The notes beneath the pieces are model-generated. The model made no database searches. It saw only the letters and a list, made by a program, of their open reading frames with translations, and was not told the origin of the DNA. DNA of 64,000 nucleotides. Origin: Pseudomonadota bacterium. GTDB taxonomy: Bacteria > Pseudomonadota > Gammaproteobacteria > Legionellales > Legionellaceae. A program made the translations under genes and the position numbers. Location of the stretch: NCBI GenBank assembly GCA_020051095.1, contig JAGVJN010000041.1:1-64000 (forward strand), in the 5' to 3' direction. Of this stretch, positions 39,193-48,406 are shown in pieces; the stretch's first letter is position 1, and each line of letters begins with the position of its first letter.

Positions 39193-40308
39193 ATGAATAT
39201 TGTGGCATCGTGCGAGCAAAAACCAGAAACAAGGGTCGCCTTAACACCTTCTGTTGTTCGACACTATCAATCCCTGGGGCATCAAGTATTTCTTGAACAA
39301 GGTGCTGGTGAGTTATCGGGGTTTTCTGACCAAATGTATGAAGCCTGTGACGTCTCGGTTGATAAGCCAAAGTCCATATTATCCACTGCTAATGTATTAC
39401 TAAGCGTCAATGTGCCCACGAAAAACACCTTAAAATACCTTGCGCCCAATACCCTGATCATCAGCCAATTTGAAAATGATGAAAGTGCCATCATAGATTA
39501 CTGCTTAGCTAATCAATTATCGTTAATCAATATGAAGCTCATGCCTCGAATTAGCCGGGCTCAAAACATGGATACCCTCTCTTCTCAGTCTAATCTCGCA
39601 GGCTATAAAGCAGTTTTAATGGCGGTGAATGCTTTCCAGCGGGTTGTGCCAATGATGATGACAGCAGCCGGTATGATCCATCCTGCCAAAGTGTTAATTT
39701 TGGGAGCGGGTGTAGCTGGCCTTCAAGCGATCGCCACGGCGAAACGTATCGGCGCAGCAGTCTATGCGTTTGATGTACGTCGCGCCGCCAAGGAGCAAGT
39801 TGAGAGCTTGAGTGCTGAATTTGTCGAAGTCAGTGACGAGGATATGGAAGGGGAAGGTGGTTATGCAGGAGAAGCAAGCGACGCTTATAAGCAAAAGCAA
39901 GCAGCGCTTATCCATGAACACGCCCAGCAAGCGGATATGATTATCACCACTGCGTTGATTCCAAATCGTCCGGCACCGATTCTAATCCAAGAAGAAACTG
40001 TCCGTGCAATGAAACCAGGCAGTGTGATTGTTGATATGGCGACTGCTCGTGGTGGGAACTGCGCCTTAAGCGAGAATGATAAAGTGGTTGTCAAACATGG
40101 TGTAACCATTATGGGGTATAGTAATTTAGCCGGTCTAGTCCCGGCCACTGCTAGCGAACTGTATGCCAATAATTTATTACAATTAGTCAAGTTAATCAGT
40201 GATGATGGGCAAATTAAGTTGAATGCTGACGATACCGTCCTACAGCACACGTTAATCTGTCATCAAGGACAAACAATGCCTTTTATGCGTGAGGAGCAAC
40301 CAGCATGA
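39193..40308 (+). CDS. pntAA: NAD(P) transhydrogenase alpha-1 subunit PntAA
   Basis: The soluble NAD(H)-binding domain I (371 residues). AAGGAA lies six bases ahead of the ATG at 39193; the ATG two codons earlier is less well placed. [19 protein letters not shown] and the Rossmann loop [20 protein letters not shown] are conserved. Splitting PntA into a soluble and a membrane part is the alphaproteobacterial and Legionella pattern, unlike fused E. coli PntA. Stop overlaps pntAB (ATGA). Confidence 0.95.
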   Translation: MNIVASCEQKPETRVALTPSVVRHYQSLGHQVFLEQGAGELSGFSDQMYEACDVSVDKPKSILSTANVLLSVNVPTKNTLKYLAPNTLIISQFENDESAIIDYCLANQLSLINMKLMPRISRAQNMDTLSSQSNLAGYKAVLMAVNAFQRVVPMMMTAAGMIHPAKVLILGAGVAGLQAIATAKRIGAAVYAFDVRRAAKEQVESLSAEFVEVSDEDMEGEGGYAGEASDAYKQKQAALIHEHAQQADMIITTALIPNRPAPILIQEETVRAMKPGSVIVDMATARGGNCALSENDKVVVKHGVTIMGYSNLAGLVPATASELYANNLLQLVKLISDDGQIKLNADDTVLQHTLICHQGQTMPFMREEQPA

Positions 40309-40601
40309 CCAGCATGAATACCCTAAGTAATCCTTATCTTGCCATTTTAACCATATTTATCTTGGCTTGCTTTGTTGGTTATTATGTGGTGTGGAAAGTC
40401 ACACCTTCCCTTCACACCCCCTTAATGTCGGTAACGAATGCGATTTCAAGTATCATTATCTTAGGGGCTATTATTGCAATGGGTAGCTCACAACACATCA
40501 GCATTAATTGGCTCAGTGGCATTGCGATTTTTATAACCGCTATTAATATTTTTGGTGGCTTTGTTGTCACCCAACGCATGCTAAAAATGTATAAAAAATA
40601 A
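40305..40601 (+). CDS. pntAB: NAD(P) transhydrogenase alpha-2 subunit PntAB
   Basis: A 98-residue membrane part of the alpha subunit with three to four membrane helices ([21 protein letters not shown], then [14 protein letters not shown]). It contributes to the proton channel that couples hydride transfer from NADH to NADP+ to proton entry. Coupled to pntAA by ATGA overlap and followed 18 bp later by pntB. Confidence 0.95.
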   Translation: MTSMNTLSNPYLAILTIFILACFVGYYVVWKVTPSLHTPLMSVTNAISSIIILGAIIAMGSSQHISINWLSGIAIFITAINIFGGFVVTQRMLKMYKK

Positions 40602-40619
40602 TTGTAAGGGAATCCATTC

Positions 40620-42020
40620 ATGAGTGATATTTCTCCATCTATCTATCTGATTGCTGCTGTTTGTTTTATCATGGCATTGAAAGGGCTAGCCAGCCCTGTC
40701 ACAGCCCGGCGAGGTAATTTATTAGGCATGATTGGGATGGCCTTAGCCATTGGTGCAACGCTTTCACTTTCTGGAATGAATCAACACCTATTGATACTCA
40801 TACTCATGCTTGCTGGCGCTGCCATTGGTACCTATATTGCCTTAAAAATTAAGATGACAGCTATTCCTCAGTTAGTGGCGGGATTCCATTCCTTAGTTGG
40901 TTTGGCGGCTGTCATGGTCGCTTATTGCGCTTTTATGTCACCCAATGCCTTTGGTATTGGGAGTCCAGGTAATATCCATTCCGCCAGTGTTTTAGAAATG
41001 ACCTTGGGCTTAATGATTGGTGCCATCACCTTTTCTGGTTCGATTATTGCGTTCTTAAAACTGCAAGGTTGGATGTCAGGAAAGCCAATTCGTTTGCCGC
41101 TACATCAATACATCAATCTTGCTTTAGCATTAGCCTTAATCACATTTTTAACCATCGAAATCAATGCCCAACAGCTATGGATATTCCATCTCAACACAGG
41201 TTTAGCATTATTGTTAGGTGTCTTATTGATTATACCCATTGGTGGTGCGGATATGCCGGTGGTGATTTCCATGCTGAACTCTTACTCAGGGTGGGCAGCT
41301 GCAGGTATTGGATTTACATTAAGTAATCAATTGCTTGTCATTACAGGTGCGCTAGTCGGTGCAAGCGGGGCGATATTAAGTTATATCATGTGCAAAGGCA
41401 TGAACCGCTCCTTCTTCAATGTGATATTTTCAGGGATCCCCACTTCCGATGAATCCATAGGCCATGGCGAAAGAGATGATAAACCAATTAATCAGGCGAA
41501 TGGTGAAGATGCCGCGTTTATGCTATCTAAAGCTAAAGATGTCATCATTGTTCCAGGGTACGGTATGGCTGTGGCACATGCTCAACATATCATCAAAGAA
41601 TTATTTGACCTGTTATCAACCAATGGTACGCAAGTTCGTTTTGCCATTCACCCCGTTGCAGGAAGAATGCCCGGCCATATGAATGTATTACTCGCTGAAG
41701 CAGATATCCCCTATGATCATGTGCTTGAGCAAGAAGAGATAAATCGCGATTTTGCCAATTGTGATGTGGCTTATGTCATCGGCGCTAACGATATTACCAA
41801 TCCAGCCGCCAAAACGGATAAAAGTTCACCCATTTATGGTATGCCCGTTTTAGAGGTCGAAAAAGCGAAACATGTCTTATTTGTCAAACGAAGTTTATCT
41901 CCGGGTTATGCCGGCGTCGATAATGATCTATTTTACCGAGACAATACCTACATGCTATTTGGGGATGCAAAACACATGACTGAATCGATTGTCAAATCAC
42001 TTGAAATGATGAGAAAATAG
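40620..42020 (+). CDS. pntB: NAD(P) transhydrogenase beta subunit PntB
   Basis: The 466-residue beta subunit: about nine membrane helices in residues 1-~260, then the NADP(H)-binding domain III, with VIIVPGYGMAVAHAQH, AIHPVAGRMPGHMNVLLAEA and IGANDITNPAAKTD. Together the three subunits form the proton-translocating transhydrogenase that makes NADPH, useful for biosynthesis and oxidative-stress defence. AAGGGAATCC precedes the ATG. Confidence 0.96.
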   Translation: MSDISPSIYLIAAVCFIMALKGLASPVTARRGNLLGMIGMALAIGATLSLSGMNQHLLILILMLAGAAIGTYIALKIKMTAIPQLVAGFHSLVGLAAVMVAYCAFMSPNAFGIGSPGNIHSASVLEMTLGLMIGAITFSGSIIAFLKLQGWMSGKPIRLPLHQYINLALALALITFLTIEINAQQLWIFHLNTGLALLLGVLLIIPIGGADMPVVISMLNSYSGWAAAGIGFTLSNQLLVITGALVGASGAILSYIMCKGMNRSFFNVIFSGIPTSDESIGHGERDDKPINQANGEDAAFMLSKAKDVIIVPGYGMAVAHAQHIIKELFDLLSTNGTQVRFAIHPVAGRMPGHMNVLLAEADIPYDHVLEQEEINRDFANCDVAYVIGANDITNPAAKTDKSSPIYGMPVLEVEKAKHVLFVKRSLSPGYAGVDNDLFYRDNTYMLFGDAKHMTESIVKSLEMMRK

Positions 42021-42088
42021 CGTTCATTTGACCTTAACGCTTTGAAAGTCAATCGTAATATAATGGGCGTTGATTTAAGGACTGTTTT

Positions 42089-44014
42089 ATGACCTGCGAT
42101 CCAATTTGGACTCCATCTATCCAATCCATTAACAATAGCCGTATGGCTCAGTTTATGCGTCAGGTTAACCAATCTTATCAAACAAAGTTAAACACGTATC
42201 ATCAGCTTCACCAATGGTCCGTTGAAGAAACGTCAGCTTTTTGGCAAGAACTTGCAGATTTTTTATCCTTTCACTGGCAAGTTGGCCCAAGCAACGCTTT
42301 TACGCCTGGCGACAATATCAAAACAGCAAAATGGTTTACGGGGGGACGATTTAATTTCGCTGAAAATTTATTGCGTCACAATAGCGATGCACCAGCCATC
42401 ACCTGTGTTGATGAGCAAGGAAACCGTCACACGATTTCCTGGCACAAGCTAAAACAACAAGTCGCCGCTTGTGCTGCGGGATTGAAGGCTGCCGGCGTGC
42501 AAAAAGGCGACCGCGTAGTAGGCGTTCTCCCCAATAACCACTATCCTATCATCGCCATGCTAGCGACTGCGAGCCTTGGTGCTATCTGGGCTTGTTGTTC
42601 CCCTGATTTTGGCGCTCAAGCCATCGTTGATAGGTTGGGGCAAATTGAACCGAAGGTTTGCTTTATCGTTGATGGGCATTTTTATCACGGCAAATCGCAT
42701 TCAGCCTTCGATAAAATCAAATTCATTCGCCAGTCACTCCCTGCTATCCAACGGTTTATTTTATGCCCCCAAATTGAGAACGGATTGCCACTCGATGAAG
42801 GGATGATCGTGTGGGAAACATTTTTAGATAATCAGGCCGTGCTGGATTTTGTCTCCTTGCCTTTTGACCACCCTTTATACATCCTCTTTTCCTCAGGCAC
42901 CACCGGTATGCCAAAATGTATGGTGCACAGCGCCGGCGGAACGCTCATTCAGCATATGAAAGAACAAGCATTGCATTGTGATATTCGCGCCGGGGACAAT
43001 TTGTGTTTTTATACCACGACAGGCTGGATGATGTGGAATTGGATGGTGTCTGCCTTATCATTGGGTTGCCAAATCACCCTTTATGAGGGTTCCCCTGCAT
43101 TCCCAAGTCCGAAGCACCTATTTGATATCATCAATCAATTCGGGGTGACACATTTTGGTACTGGCGCGAAATTTATTTCCAGTTGCCAAAAAGTTGAGCT
43201 TTCTATTAAGCATGATTTGCCCTTAAGCAAATTAAGGATGATCTTATCCACCGGATCGCCGTTATTGCCTAAAAACTTTGACTATGTCTACGAATCCTTG
43301 AAAGAGGATATTCCTCTCTGCTCTATTTCAGGTGGATCAGACATTATTGGCTGCTTTGCTTTAGGAAACCCCATGCTGCCAGTCTATCGCGGCGAACTTC
43401 AATGTATCGGTTTAGGCATGGACGTTGCTGTTTTCAATGAACAGGGCCAAGCAGTTTCACAAGAAAAAGGGGAATTGGTTTGCCGTAACGCGCACCCTTC
43501 TATGCCAATCGGGTTTTGGCAGGATACCGATGGTAGTCGATATGACAACGCCTATTTTAGCCGCTTTCAAGGGGTATGGGCCCACGGGGACTATGCAGAA
43601 ATCACCGCTCACGACGGGGTTATCATTTACGGTCGCGCGGATGCTACTCTTAATCCAGGTGGGGTACGCATTGGTACCGCAGAAATTTATCGTCAATTGG
43701 AAAAATTACCCGATATTGTCGATAGTGTGGTCGTCGGTCAACCATGGCAGGATGATGAACGGATTGTTTTATTTGTTCAGATGCAAGCAGGCACGTCATT
43801 ATCGGAAAGTCGAATCCATGAAATTAAGCAATATATCCGGGAAAATACCTCACCTAGGCATGTACCAGCCATCATAAAGCAAGTGAGCGCCATTCCAAGA
43901 ACGTTAAGTGGGAAAGTGGTTGAATTAGCCGTAAAACAAGTTTTGATGGGGCAGAACGTAAATAACCTCCAAGCAATCGCCAACCCTGAATGCTTAGCAG
44001 AATTTAATCTATAG
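42089..44014 (+). CDS. acetoacetyl-CoA synthetase
   Basis: An ANL-family adenylating enzyme of 641 residues. The AMP-binding core LFSSGTTGMPKCMVHSAGG, STGSPL, TGWMMWNWMVS and the C-terminal catalytic Lys in RTLSGKVVELAVKQ are intact. The N-terminal FHWQVGPSNAFTPGDNIKTA-type segment matches acetoacetate-CoA ligases. It forms acetoacetyl-CoA from acetoacetate, ATP and CoA, as input to PHB synthesis or thiolysis. Distance from the lyase is ~3 kb with pnt in between, so the link is functional, not an operon. Confidence 0.92.
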   Translation: MTCDPIWTPSIQSINNSRMAQFMRQVNQSYQTKLNTYHQLHQWSVEETSAFWQELADFLSFHWQVGPSNAFTPGDNIKTAKWFTGGRFNFAENLLRHNSDAPAITCVDEQGNRHTISWHKLKQQVAACAAGLKAAGVQKGDRVVGVLPNNHYPIIAMLATASLGAIWACCSPDFGAQAIVDRLGQIEPKVCFIVDGHFYHGKSHSAFDKIKFIRQSLPAIQRFILCPQIENGLPLDEGMIVWETFLDNQAVLDFVSLPFDHPLYILFSSGTTGMPKCMVHSAGGTLIQHMKEQALHCDIRAGDNLCFYTTTGWMMWNWMVSALSLGCQITLYEGSPAFPSPKHLFDIINQFGVTHFGTGAKFISSCQKVELSIKHDLPLSKLRMILSTGSPLLPKNFDYVYESLKEDIPLCSISGGSDIIGCFALGNPMLPVYRGELQCIGLGMDVAVFNEQGQAVSQEKGELVCRNAHPSMPIGFWQDTDGSRYDNAYFSRFQGVWAHGDYAEITAHDGVIIYGRADATLNPGGVRIGTAEIYRQLEKLPDIVDSVVVGQPWQDDERIVLFVQMQAGTSLSESRIHEIKQYIRENTSPRHVPAIIKQVSAIPRTLSGKVVELAVKQVLMGQNVNNLQAIANPECLAEFNL

Positions 44015-44062
44015 ATTACACATTTCAATTCGGGCATAAACATGCCCGCCTTCTCAATTTAT

Positions 44063-44398
44063 TTATTCGGTCAACGAATCGATTTTTGCTGCGCAAATAA
44101 AATCATTATGCGTTAATCCCGATAAAGCATGGGTCATGAAGGTAATATGACAGTAATTGTAACCACATTCTATATCAGGGTGATGATTTTCTGTATTGGC
44201 AATCCAAGCTACTGCATTAACAAACGCCATGGTTTCATAGAAGTTTTTGAAAGTATAACGTCGCTTAATTTTAGTATGGTTATCAATCACATCCCAGTTT
44301 TTATCCAGTTGCGGCATTAAATTGCTGATTTGCTCTGAATTCAGCGCTTCGCCAATACCCTCACAGGATTGGCAGTGTTTTTCTTTTAAATCTGACAT
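44063..44398 (-). CDS. phhB: pterin-4a-carbinolamine dehydratase
   Basis: A 111-residue PCD/DCoH protein that recycles the pterin cofactor of phenylalanine hydroxylase. Motif TENHHPDIECGYNYCHITFMTH with the His-His and the second His of the active site is conserved. An N-terminal Cys-x2-Cys stretch (KHCQSCEGIG) precedes the domain. Next to hisC2-type aminotransferase on the same strand, which suits aromatic amino acid metabolism. No phenylalanine hydroxylase gene is in view. Confidence 0.93.
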   Translation of the reverse strand: MSDLKEKHCQSCEGIGEALNSEQISNLMPQLDKNWDVIDNHTKIKRRYTFKNFYETMAFVNAVAWIANTENHHPDIECGYNYCHITFMTHALSGLTHNDFICAAKIDSLTE

Positions 44399-44453
44399 TC
44401 ACCTATTCCTATATTAGTCACACAAACAGAACTTATCATAAATTGAAGCGGGT

Positions 44454-45578
44454 TTAACTGCAACTCAACTTATTATCGCTGAACTGGTTCAATGCATCTA
44501 AAAATCGGGCATTTTGTTGTGGGTTGCCAATGCTAACTCGCAAATGGTGAGGCATGCCAGCCCCAGCTAATGGGCGGATAATAACGCCCTTATTGAGTAA
44601 GTAATCATTTAACGCACTTGCTTTGACGCCTGCATCGAAGGTAATGAAGTTAGCATGCGACGGGATAAGTGGGTAGCCCATTTCAGATATCGCTTGTGCC
44701 ATGTGCGCTAACCCTTTTGCATTAAGTTCTATCGATTGTTGTACGAAGGCTTGATCATCCCAAGCGATCTCCCCACAATGCAGCGCGAGGTTATTAACAG
44801 CAAAGGGCTGTTGAATTCGCCATAGGAGCTCGATGATCGATTCATTTGCCATGGCATAGCCTAAGCGTAAGGCGGCCAATCCATAGGCTTTGGAAAAGGT
44901 GCGCGTGATAATTAGGTTGGGAAAATGTTGTAATAAGGGCAACGCACTTTCTGATGCATCCACAAATGCATATTCGTAATAAGCCTCATCCACGATAACG
45001 ATGACATTTTCAGGCACAGATTGTAACAATTCTTTAATTGAAAGTTGGCTAACTATCACACCCGTTGGGTTATTCGGATTAGCAAATAAAAGCACGCCGG
45101 TATTGCTTGTGCATGCCTCTATAAAGGAAGAAACAGCCCATTGCCAATTATCGTTTAAGGAAATCTGCTTGGTAGGAATGCCTAAGCCTTTCGCTTGAAT
45201 TGGGTAGGACGGGAAACATTGTTGGTGGGTTAGTACTTCTTTTTGTTGATGTAAACAAAATAATGTAAAGACTAAACTAAAAATTGAATCAGACCCATTG
45301 GCTAATAATATCTGATTGGGTGATAACGACACCTGTTCGGCTATTTTCTGTTTTAAAGGGTGATGAATCGCATTCGGATAGGTGGCTATCTGCTCTGCAG
45401 TGATATTGCTTAAAGCAGACAACACATTGGGACTGCACCCAAGCGGATTTTCATTGCTCGCTAATTTAATTGCATGGGCAACGCCTCTTTCACGAAATAA
45501 GTCGTCTACAGACTTACCAGGCTGATAAGGCTTTAGCGATTGAATGCCCCGATGAATATATTGATTCCAATCAATCAT
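44454..45578 (-). CDS. hisC: histidinol-phosphate/aromatic aminotransferase
   Basis: A 374-residue class-II-like PLP aminotransferase of the HisC family. ATG 45578 follows AGGAAACACT; the frame to 45602 adds eight residues without family support. IKLASNENPLGCSPNV is the substrate arm, FANPNNPTGV and VDEAYYEYA contact PLP, TRTFSKAYGLAALRLGY contains the Schiff-base Lys. In many bacteria an extra HisC copy next to aromatic genes works as an aromatic aminotransferase; closeness to phhB makes that reading possible, and no other his gene is nearby. Confidence 0.9.
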   Translation of the reverse strand: MIDWNQYIHRGIQSLKPYQPGKSVDDLFRERGVAHAIKLASNENPLGCSPNVLSALSNITAEQIATYPNAIHHPLKQKIAEQVSLSPNQILLANGSDSIFSLVFTLFCLHQQKEVLTHQQCFPSYPIQAKGLGIPTKQISLNDNWQWAVSSFIEACTSNTGVLLFANPNNPTGVIVSQLSIKELLQSVPENVIVIVDEAYYEYAFVDASESALPLLQHFPNLIITRTFSKAYGLAALRLGYAMANESIIELLWRIQQPFAVNNLALHCGEIAWDDQAFVQQSIELNAKGLAHMAQAISEMGYPLIPSHANFITFDAGVKASALNDYLLNKGVIIRPLAGAGMPHHLRVSIGNPQQNARFLDALNQFSDNKLSCS

Positions 45579-45732
45579 AGTGTTTCCTATAGCAATATTC
45601 ATGCAATAAAATATTCATAAATATAAATCTTTATGCATTTTAATAAGCCTAAAGTATAGTACCCTAACTTGTTATTCAACACAAATTTGATTACTATTGC
45701 GTTGATTATTCAAGTCCAATCAGGAAGAACAA

Positions 45733-46041
45733 ATGAAAAGCAATGGATTTTCTTTATTTGAAATATTAATTACTTTATGCCTCATCACGTCAACATGCCT
45801 TGCTCTTATCAAACAGCAATGGCAAGCCATGCGCTGGTCAAACCAGCAATTGTTAAGTTGGCAGGGGCAGCAGCACTTAGTGAATGCCTGTGAACGACAA
45901 AAATCAGGCTTACCAATCCAGCCGATTCCAGCCCCTTTCTACTGGCAAACAACAGAGCCTTACCATATTGAGTGGCAAATTTATCAAAAACGCGTCGAAC
46001 AACATTTAGATTGTTCACAGTTTCTCACAGCACTTAATTAG
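45733..46041 (+). CDS. type IV pilin-like protein, PilV type
   Basis: The 102-residue protein starts with a short leader, then the prepilin peptidase site Gly-Phe-Ser-Leu-Phe-Glu (cleavage after Gly5, Glu at mature position 5) and a hydrophobic helix. The rest is short for a pilin, with one Cys pair. It heads a three-gene minor-pilin set. GGAAGAAC precedes the ATG. Confidence 0.75.
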   Translation: MKSNGFSLFEILITLCLITSTCLALIKQQWQAMRWSNQQLLSWQGQQHLVNACERQKSGLPIQPIPAPFYWQTTEPYHIEWQIYQKRVEQHLDCSQFLTALN

Positions 46042-46054
46042 AAAAGGACTTAAG

Positions 46055-46771
46055 ATGTCTCTTTCCGAATTACTTATTAGCCTCTTTTTATCAACGCTAT
46101 TAGGGAGCTTGCTTCTGCAACAGTATGTTAGTCTCAGCGAAAACACTAACCGACAACTAACCTTATTTAAGCACCAGTTTGAACAAACGCTACTCTCTAA
46201 ACTGATAACTGATAGCATTCATCAAGCGGGTTTTCTACCCTGTGGTAGCCAATCGACTTTTGACATTTGGGATGCTAGCCAATCACAATGGATAAAGCAG
46301 CAGGCTTTAATCACGAAACCTCAGCAGTTGATTGCAACTTATATGGACAAAAACTTCCAGCCTCTTGCTTCCGACTATTCATCAATGCCAGTCGTTGCGA
46401 AAGCAATTGGGCTCAGTCCTAACCACGCAATCTTACTCACCAATTGCCGATATAGCGAGCTCAATCTCATCCAGTCAGTGAAATCAATGGGTAGTCAATA
46501 TCAAATTGTTCTTGCCTACCCGAGCCGTTTTGTTATTGATGAAGATAGTTATATTGGGTTATGGCACCAAGATAATTTTGAGTTTCAGCACGACACGCTT
46601 TTTTATGGTGATCAAAAAAGGGAGCGTATCACGCAAGCACTGAAGGAATTTAACGTTATCTCACCGAGTGAAAATATCATAAACATCACTTGGCAATATA
46701 AACAATTGCCTTCGTTTGATTTGTCCATTTGGACAGCAAATGCAAAATTGAATTCAAGGCAACAACTGTGA
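46055..46771 (+). CDS. type IV pilin-like protein, PilW type, leaderless
   Basis: A 238-residue protein whose N-terminus (MSLSELLISLFLSTLLG) is a pilin helix with Glu in the fifth place, but with the initiator Met at position one; no Gly leader peptide precedes it, because AAAGGA lies seven bases before this ATG and the upstream frame lacks a normal start. The remainder fits PilW-type minor pilins with QPLASDYSSMP and a conserved Cys pair. Overlaps the next gene by four bases (GTGA). Confidence 0.7.
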   Translation: MSLSELLISLFLSTLLGSLLLQQYVSLSENTNRQLTLFKHQFEQTLLSKLITDSIHQAGFLPCGSQSTFDIWDASQSQWIKQQALITKPQQLIATYMDKNFQPLASDYSSMPVVAKAIGLSPNHAILLTNCRYSELNLIQSVKSMGSQYQIVLAYPSRFVIDEDSYIGLWHQDNFEFQHDTLFYGDQKRERITQALKEFNVISPSENIINITWQYKQLPSFDLSIWTANAKLNSRQQL

Positions 46772-47259
46772 TAGAAAAGCGCCTACAAGGATCAATCCTT
46801 CTGACGACACTTGTTATTCTGATGTTAATGACTACATCCATACTAGTCATTTACGATACGTTGATTACAATGGAAAAAGTGCTATCAGCTGCCCGATGGC
46901 AGGCACAGCATCTTGAAACAATCCGAAAAAAAGGGTTAGTCATGATCAATCAACATGATTGGCCTTCTGCTTGCTTCCATGGAAGTCCTCATCGCAGCAG
47001 TGGATGTTTTATCGATGGCACTCATTATCTCATTATTGAGAAGTATCCAAGCCGTTGCTCAGTTATCAAAAGCAATGATGAATGGTGGAATGCTCGGTTT
47101 TATCAATTATGGGTATGGGAGGATAACCAAATTGTCGGATATTTTTTTCGCATTGCCAAACCAGACCAAAAATTAACTTGCCGACACCCATGGCTACACA
47201 TCCAAGCGCGCATTCAAGGTGAATCCGCTATCCAGATGGAATCTATCCCTTTTAATTAG
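46768..47259 (+). CDS. type IV pilin-like protein, PilX type
   Basis: The GTG at 46768 overlaps the previous stop (GTGA) and gives 163 residues starting MIEKRLQGSILLTTLVILML, a PilX-type N-terminus with a hydrophobic helix after a Gly. The frame upstream to 46729 has no pilin features. Four Cys are in the globular part (SACFHG, SSGCFI, SRCSVI, LTCRHP). With its two neighbours it resembles the pilV-pilW-pilX minor pilin order, which primes type IV pilus assembly; pilY1 and pilE do not follow here. Confidence 0.7.
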   Translation: MIEKRLQGSILLTTLVILMLMTTSILVIYDTLITMEKVLSAARWQAQHLETIRKKGLVMINQHDWPSACFHGSPHRSSGCFIDGTHYLIIEKYPSRCSVIKSNDEWWNARFYQLWVWEDNQIVGYFFRIAKPDQKLTCRHPWLHIQARIQGESAIQMESIPFN

Positions 47260-47634
47260 AAAGATTTCCCTAAAACAGGATTTTCAATGGAACTTCAATT
47301 GAAGAGAATATAAGGTTTGGTGATATGTTTAACAGAGAAGTCTACCAAATTTTCGAAAATGCTGCGCCTCTCCTCATCCGAGGGATAGGTCTATTTTTTT
47401 CCTATCCCTCCTACAAATTGCAAGAGGAATGATTTTTGAAAAGCGGTGAGTGGCTATGGTACTATCATTTCAGAATAACCTGGATTACCGCTGACATTGC
47501 TTCATACGGTTGCTTTTGTTAAAGCGATAATAGTTGGTGATTTGCTTTCAAGTTTAATATTTTTGTGGTGGGGCCCTGGCTTTATTATCACTGCTTTTGT
47601 TTACATCTCGATACCAGCGCAAGAAACGCTAATT
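47260..47634. other. 375-bp gap without a convincing gene
   Basis: Contains a perfect 10-bp inverted repeat, GAGGGATAGG at 47380-47389 and CCTATCCCTC at 47401-47410, with a T-rich 11-base loop, which may end the pilin message. A TTG-started frame (from 47497 on the plus strand) runs into the next gene on the other strand and looks like a chance frame or a gene remnant. Confidence 0.5.
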
Positions 47635-47922
47635 TTAATTAAAACGATCAAATTCAATATCCGATACCACGCCTTGGAGGAAGGTTACCCGATACACCGC
47701 TCCGCCACTTTGCCGATATACCCAAACTTCGCTATCTAATAACAGGCCTAATTCATATTGAAAATCCGGGCGGCCACATTTGAAGGCAACGTCAGCCATA
47801 TCATCTCCCGTACTAATAATGTAGTTCCCCTCTTGATTAACGCATCGCATAGCGTAACTCGTTGTATTGGAGAAAAAAATAAGTACTGCCAGGATAATTC
47901 GCATACCAATCCATCCCTTCAT
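47635..47922 (-). CDS. exported DUF2845 protein
   Basis: A ~95-residue protein with a signal peptide (MRIILAVLIFFSNTTSYA) and a small domain matching DUF2845: MRCVNQEGNYIISTGDDMADVAFKCGRPD, then DSEVWVYRQSG and YRVTFLQGVVSDIEF. Two Cys may pair. DUF2845 proteins are small periplasmic proteins of unknown role, common in Legionella and Pseudomonas relatives. The start could be at 47904 instead. Follows the next entry by ~30 bp on the same strand. Confidence 0.75.
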   Translation of the reverse strand: MKGWIGMRIILAVLIFFSNTTSYAMRCVNQEGNYIISTGDDMADVAFKCGRPDFQYELGLLLDSEVWVYRQSGGAVYRVTFLQGVVSDIEFDRFN

Positions 47923-47953
47923 TGATCCAATTATGGCATTCGGATGCCACTGC

Positions 47954-48220
47954 TTATTGTTCAGCAAGTTGACAGGGTCCGGTGAAATATTCATCATTCA
48001 CTTTTAGTACCATATTCACATAAGCATTCCGATAACGTTTGAGAATTTTTTGTTGTTGCTTTGTCAAATACACCGGCGTGCCATTGCAAAATGCCAAGAC
48101 TAAGTTTTTTCCAGGATTTAATTTAGGCTGTAGGTTACATTCCCAGGGAAACGTTGCTAAATCACACTGGGCCCAGAGCGATAGTGGGACGACCAATAAT
48201 AGAACCCCAAACCATTTCAT
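47954..48220 (-). CDS. small exported protein, four Cys
   Basis: An 88-residue protein with a signal peptide (MKWFGVLLLVVPLSLWA) and four Cys in the mature part (QCDLATFPWECNLQ, LAFCNGT, GPCQLAEQ), probably disulfide-bonded. It has no known family that I recognise. It shares direction and a short gap with the DUF2845 gene, so the two are likely one operon. Confidence 0.65.
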   Translation of the reverse strand: MKWFGVLLLVVPLSLWAQCDLATFPWECNLQPKLNPGKNLVLAFCNGTPVYLTKQQQKILKRYRNAYVNMVLKVNDEYFTGPCQLAEQ

Positions 48221-48280
48221 CTTGCCTCTCCTATTTTCTTTTTAGTATAGATGAAATTTTTAAAGGCAAGTTGTTTTGTT

Positions 48281-48383
48281 TATACCCGTGATCATTCAAA
48301 ATGCGAGGATTTATGCGTCTTTCTCTTTTGCCCTGCAAAAAAGGAAAAGCAGAAAACTTGCATTTTGAATGATGACGGGTATA
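48281..48383. repeat. 103-bp terminal-inverted-repeat element
   Basis: TATACCCGTGATCATTCAAA at the left end and its reverse complement (one mismatch in 23 bp) at the right end enclose ~57 bp. No coding capacity. Partial copies are at 3813, 17581, 39104 and 52894. The form is that of a miniature inverted-repeat element, although no target-site duplication is obvious. Confidence 0.75.
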
Positions 48384-48406
48384 TTTGCAAGAATAACGAT
48401 GGGTGA

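Noticed and set aside
47497-47739. Plus-strand frame with TTG start and hydrophobic product
   Set aside because: It runs through the convergent DUF2845 gene, has no ribosome site and no family match; probably a chance frame or remnant.
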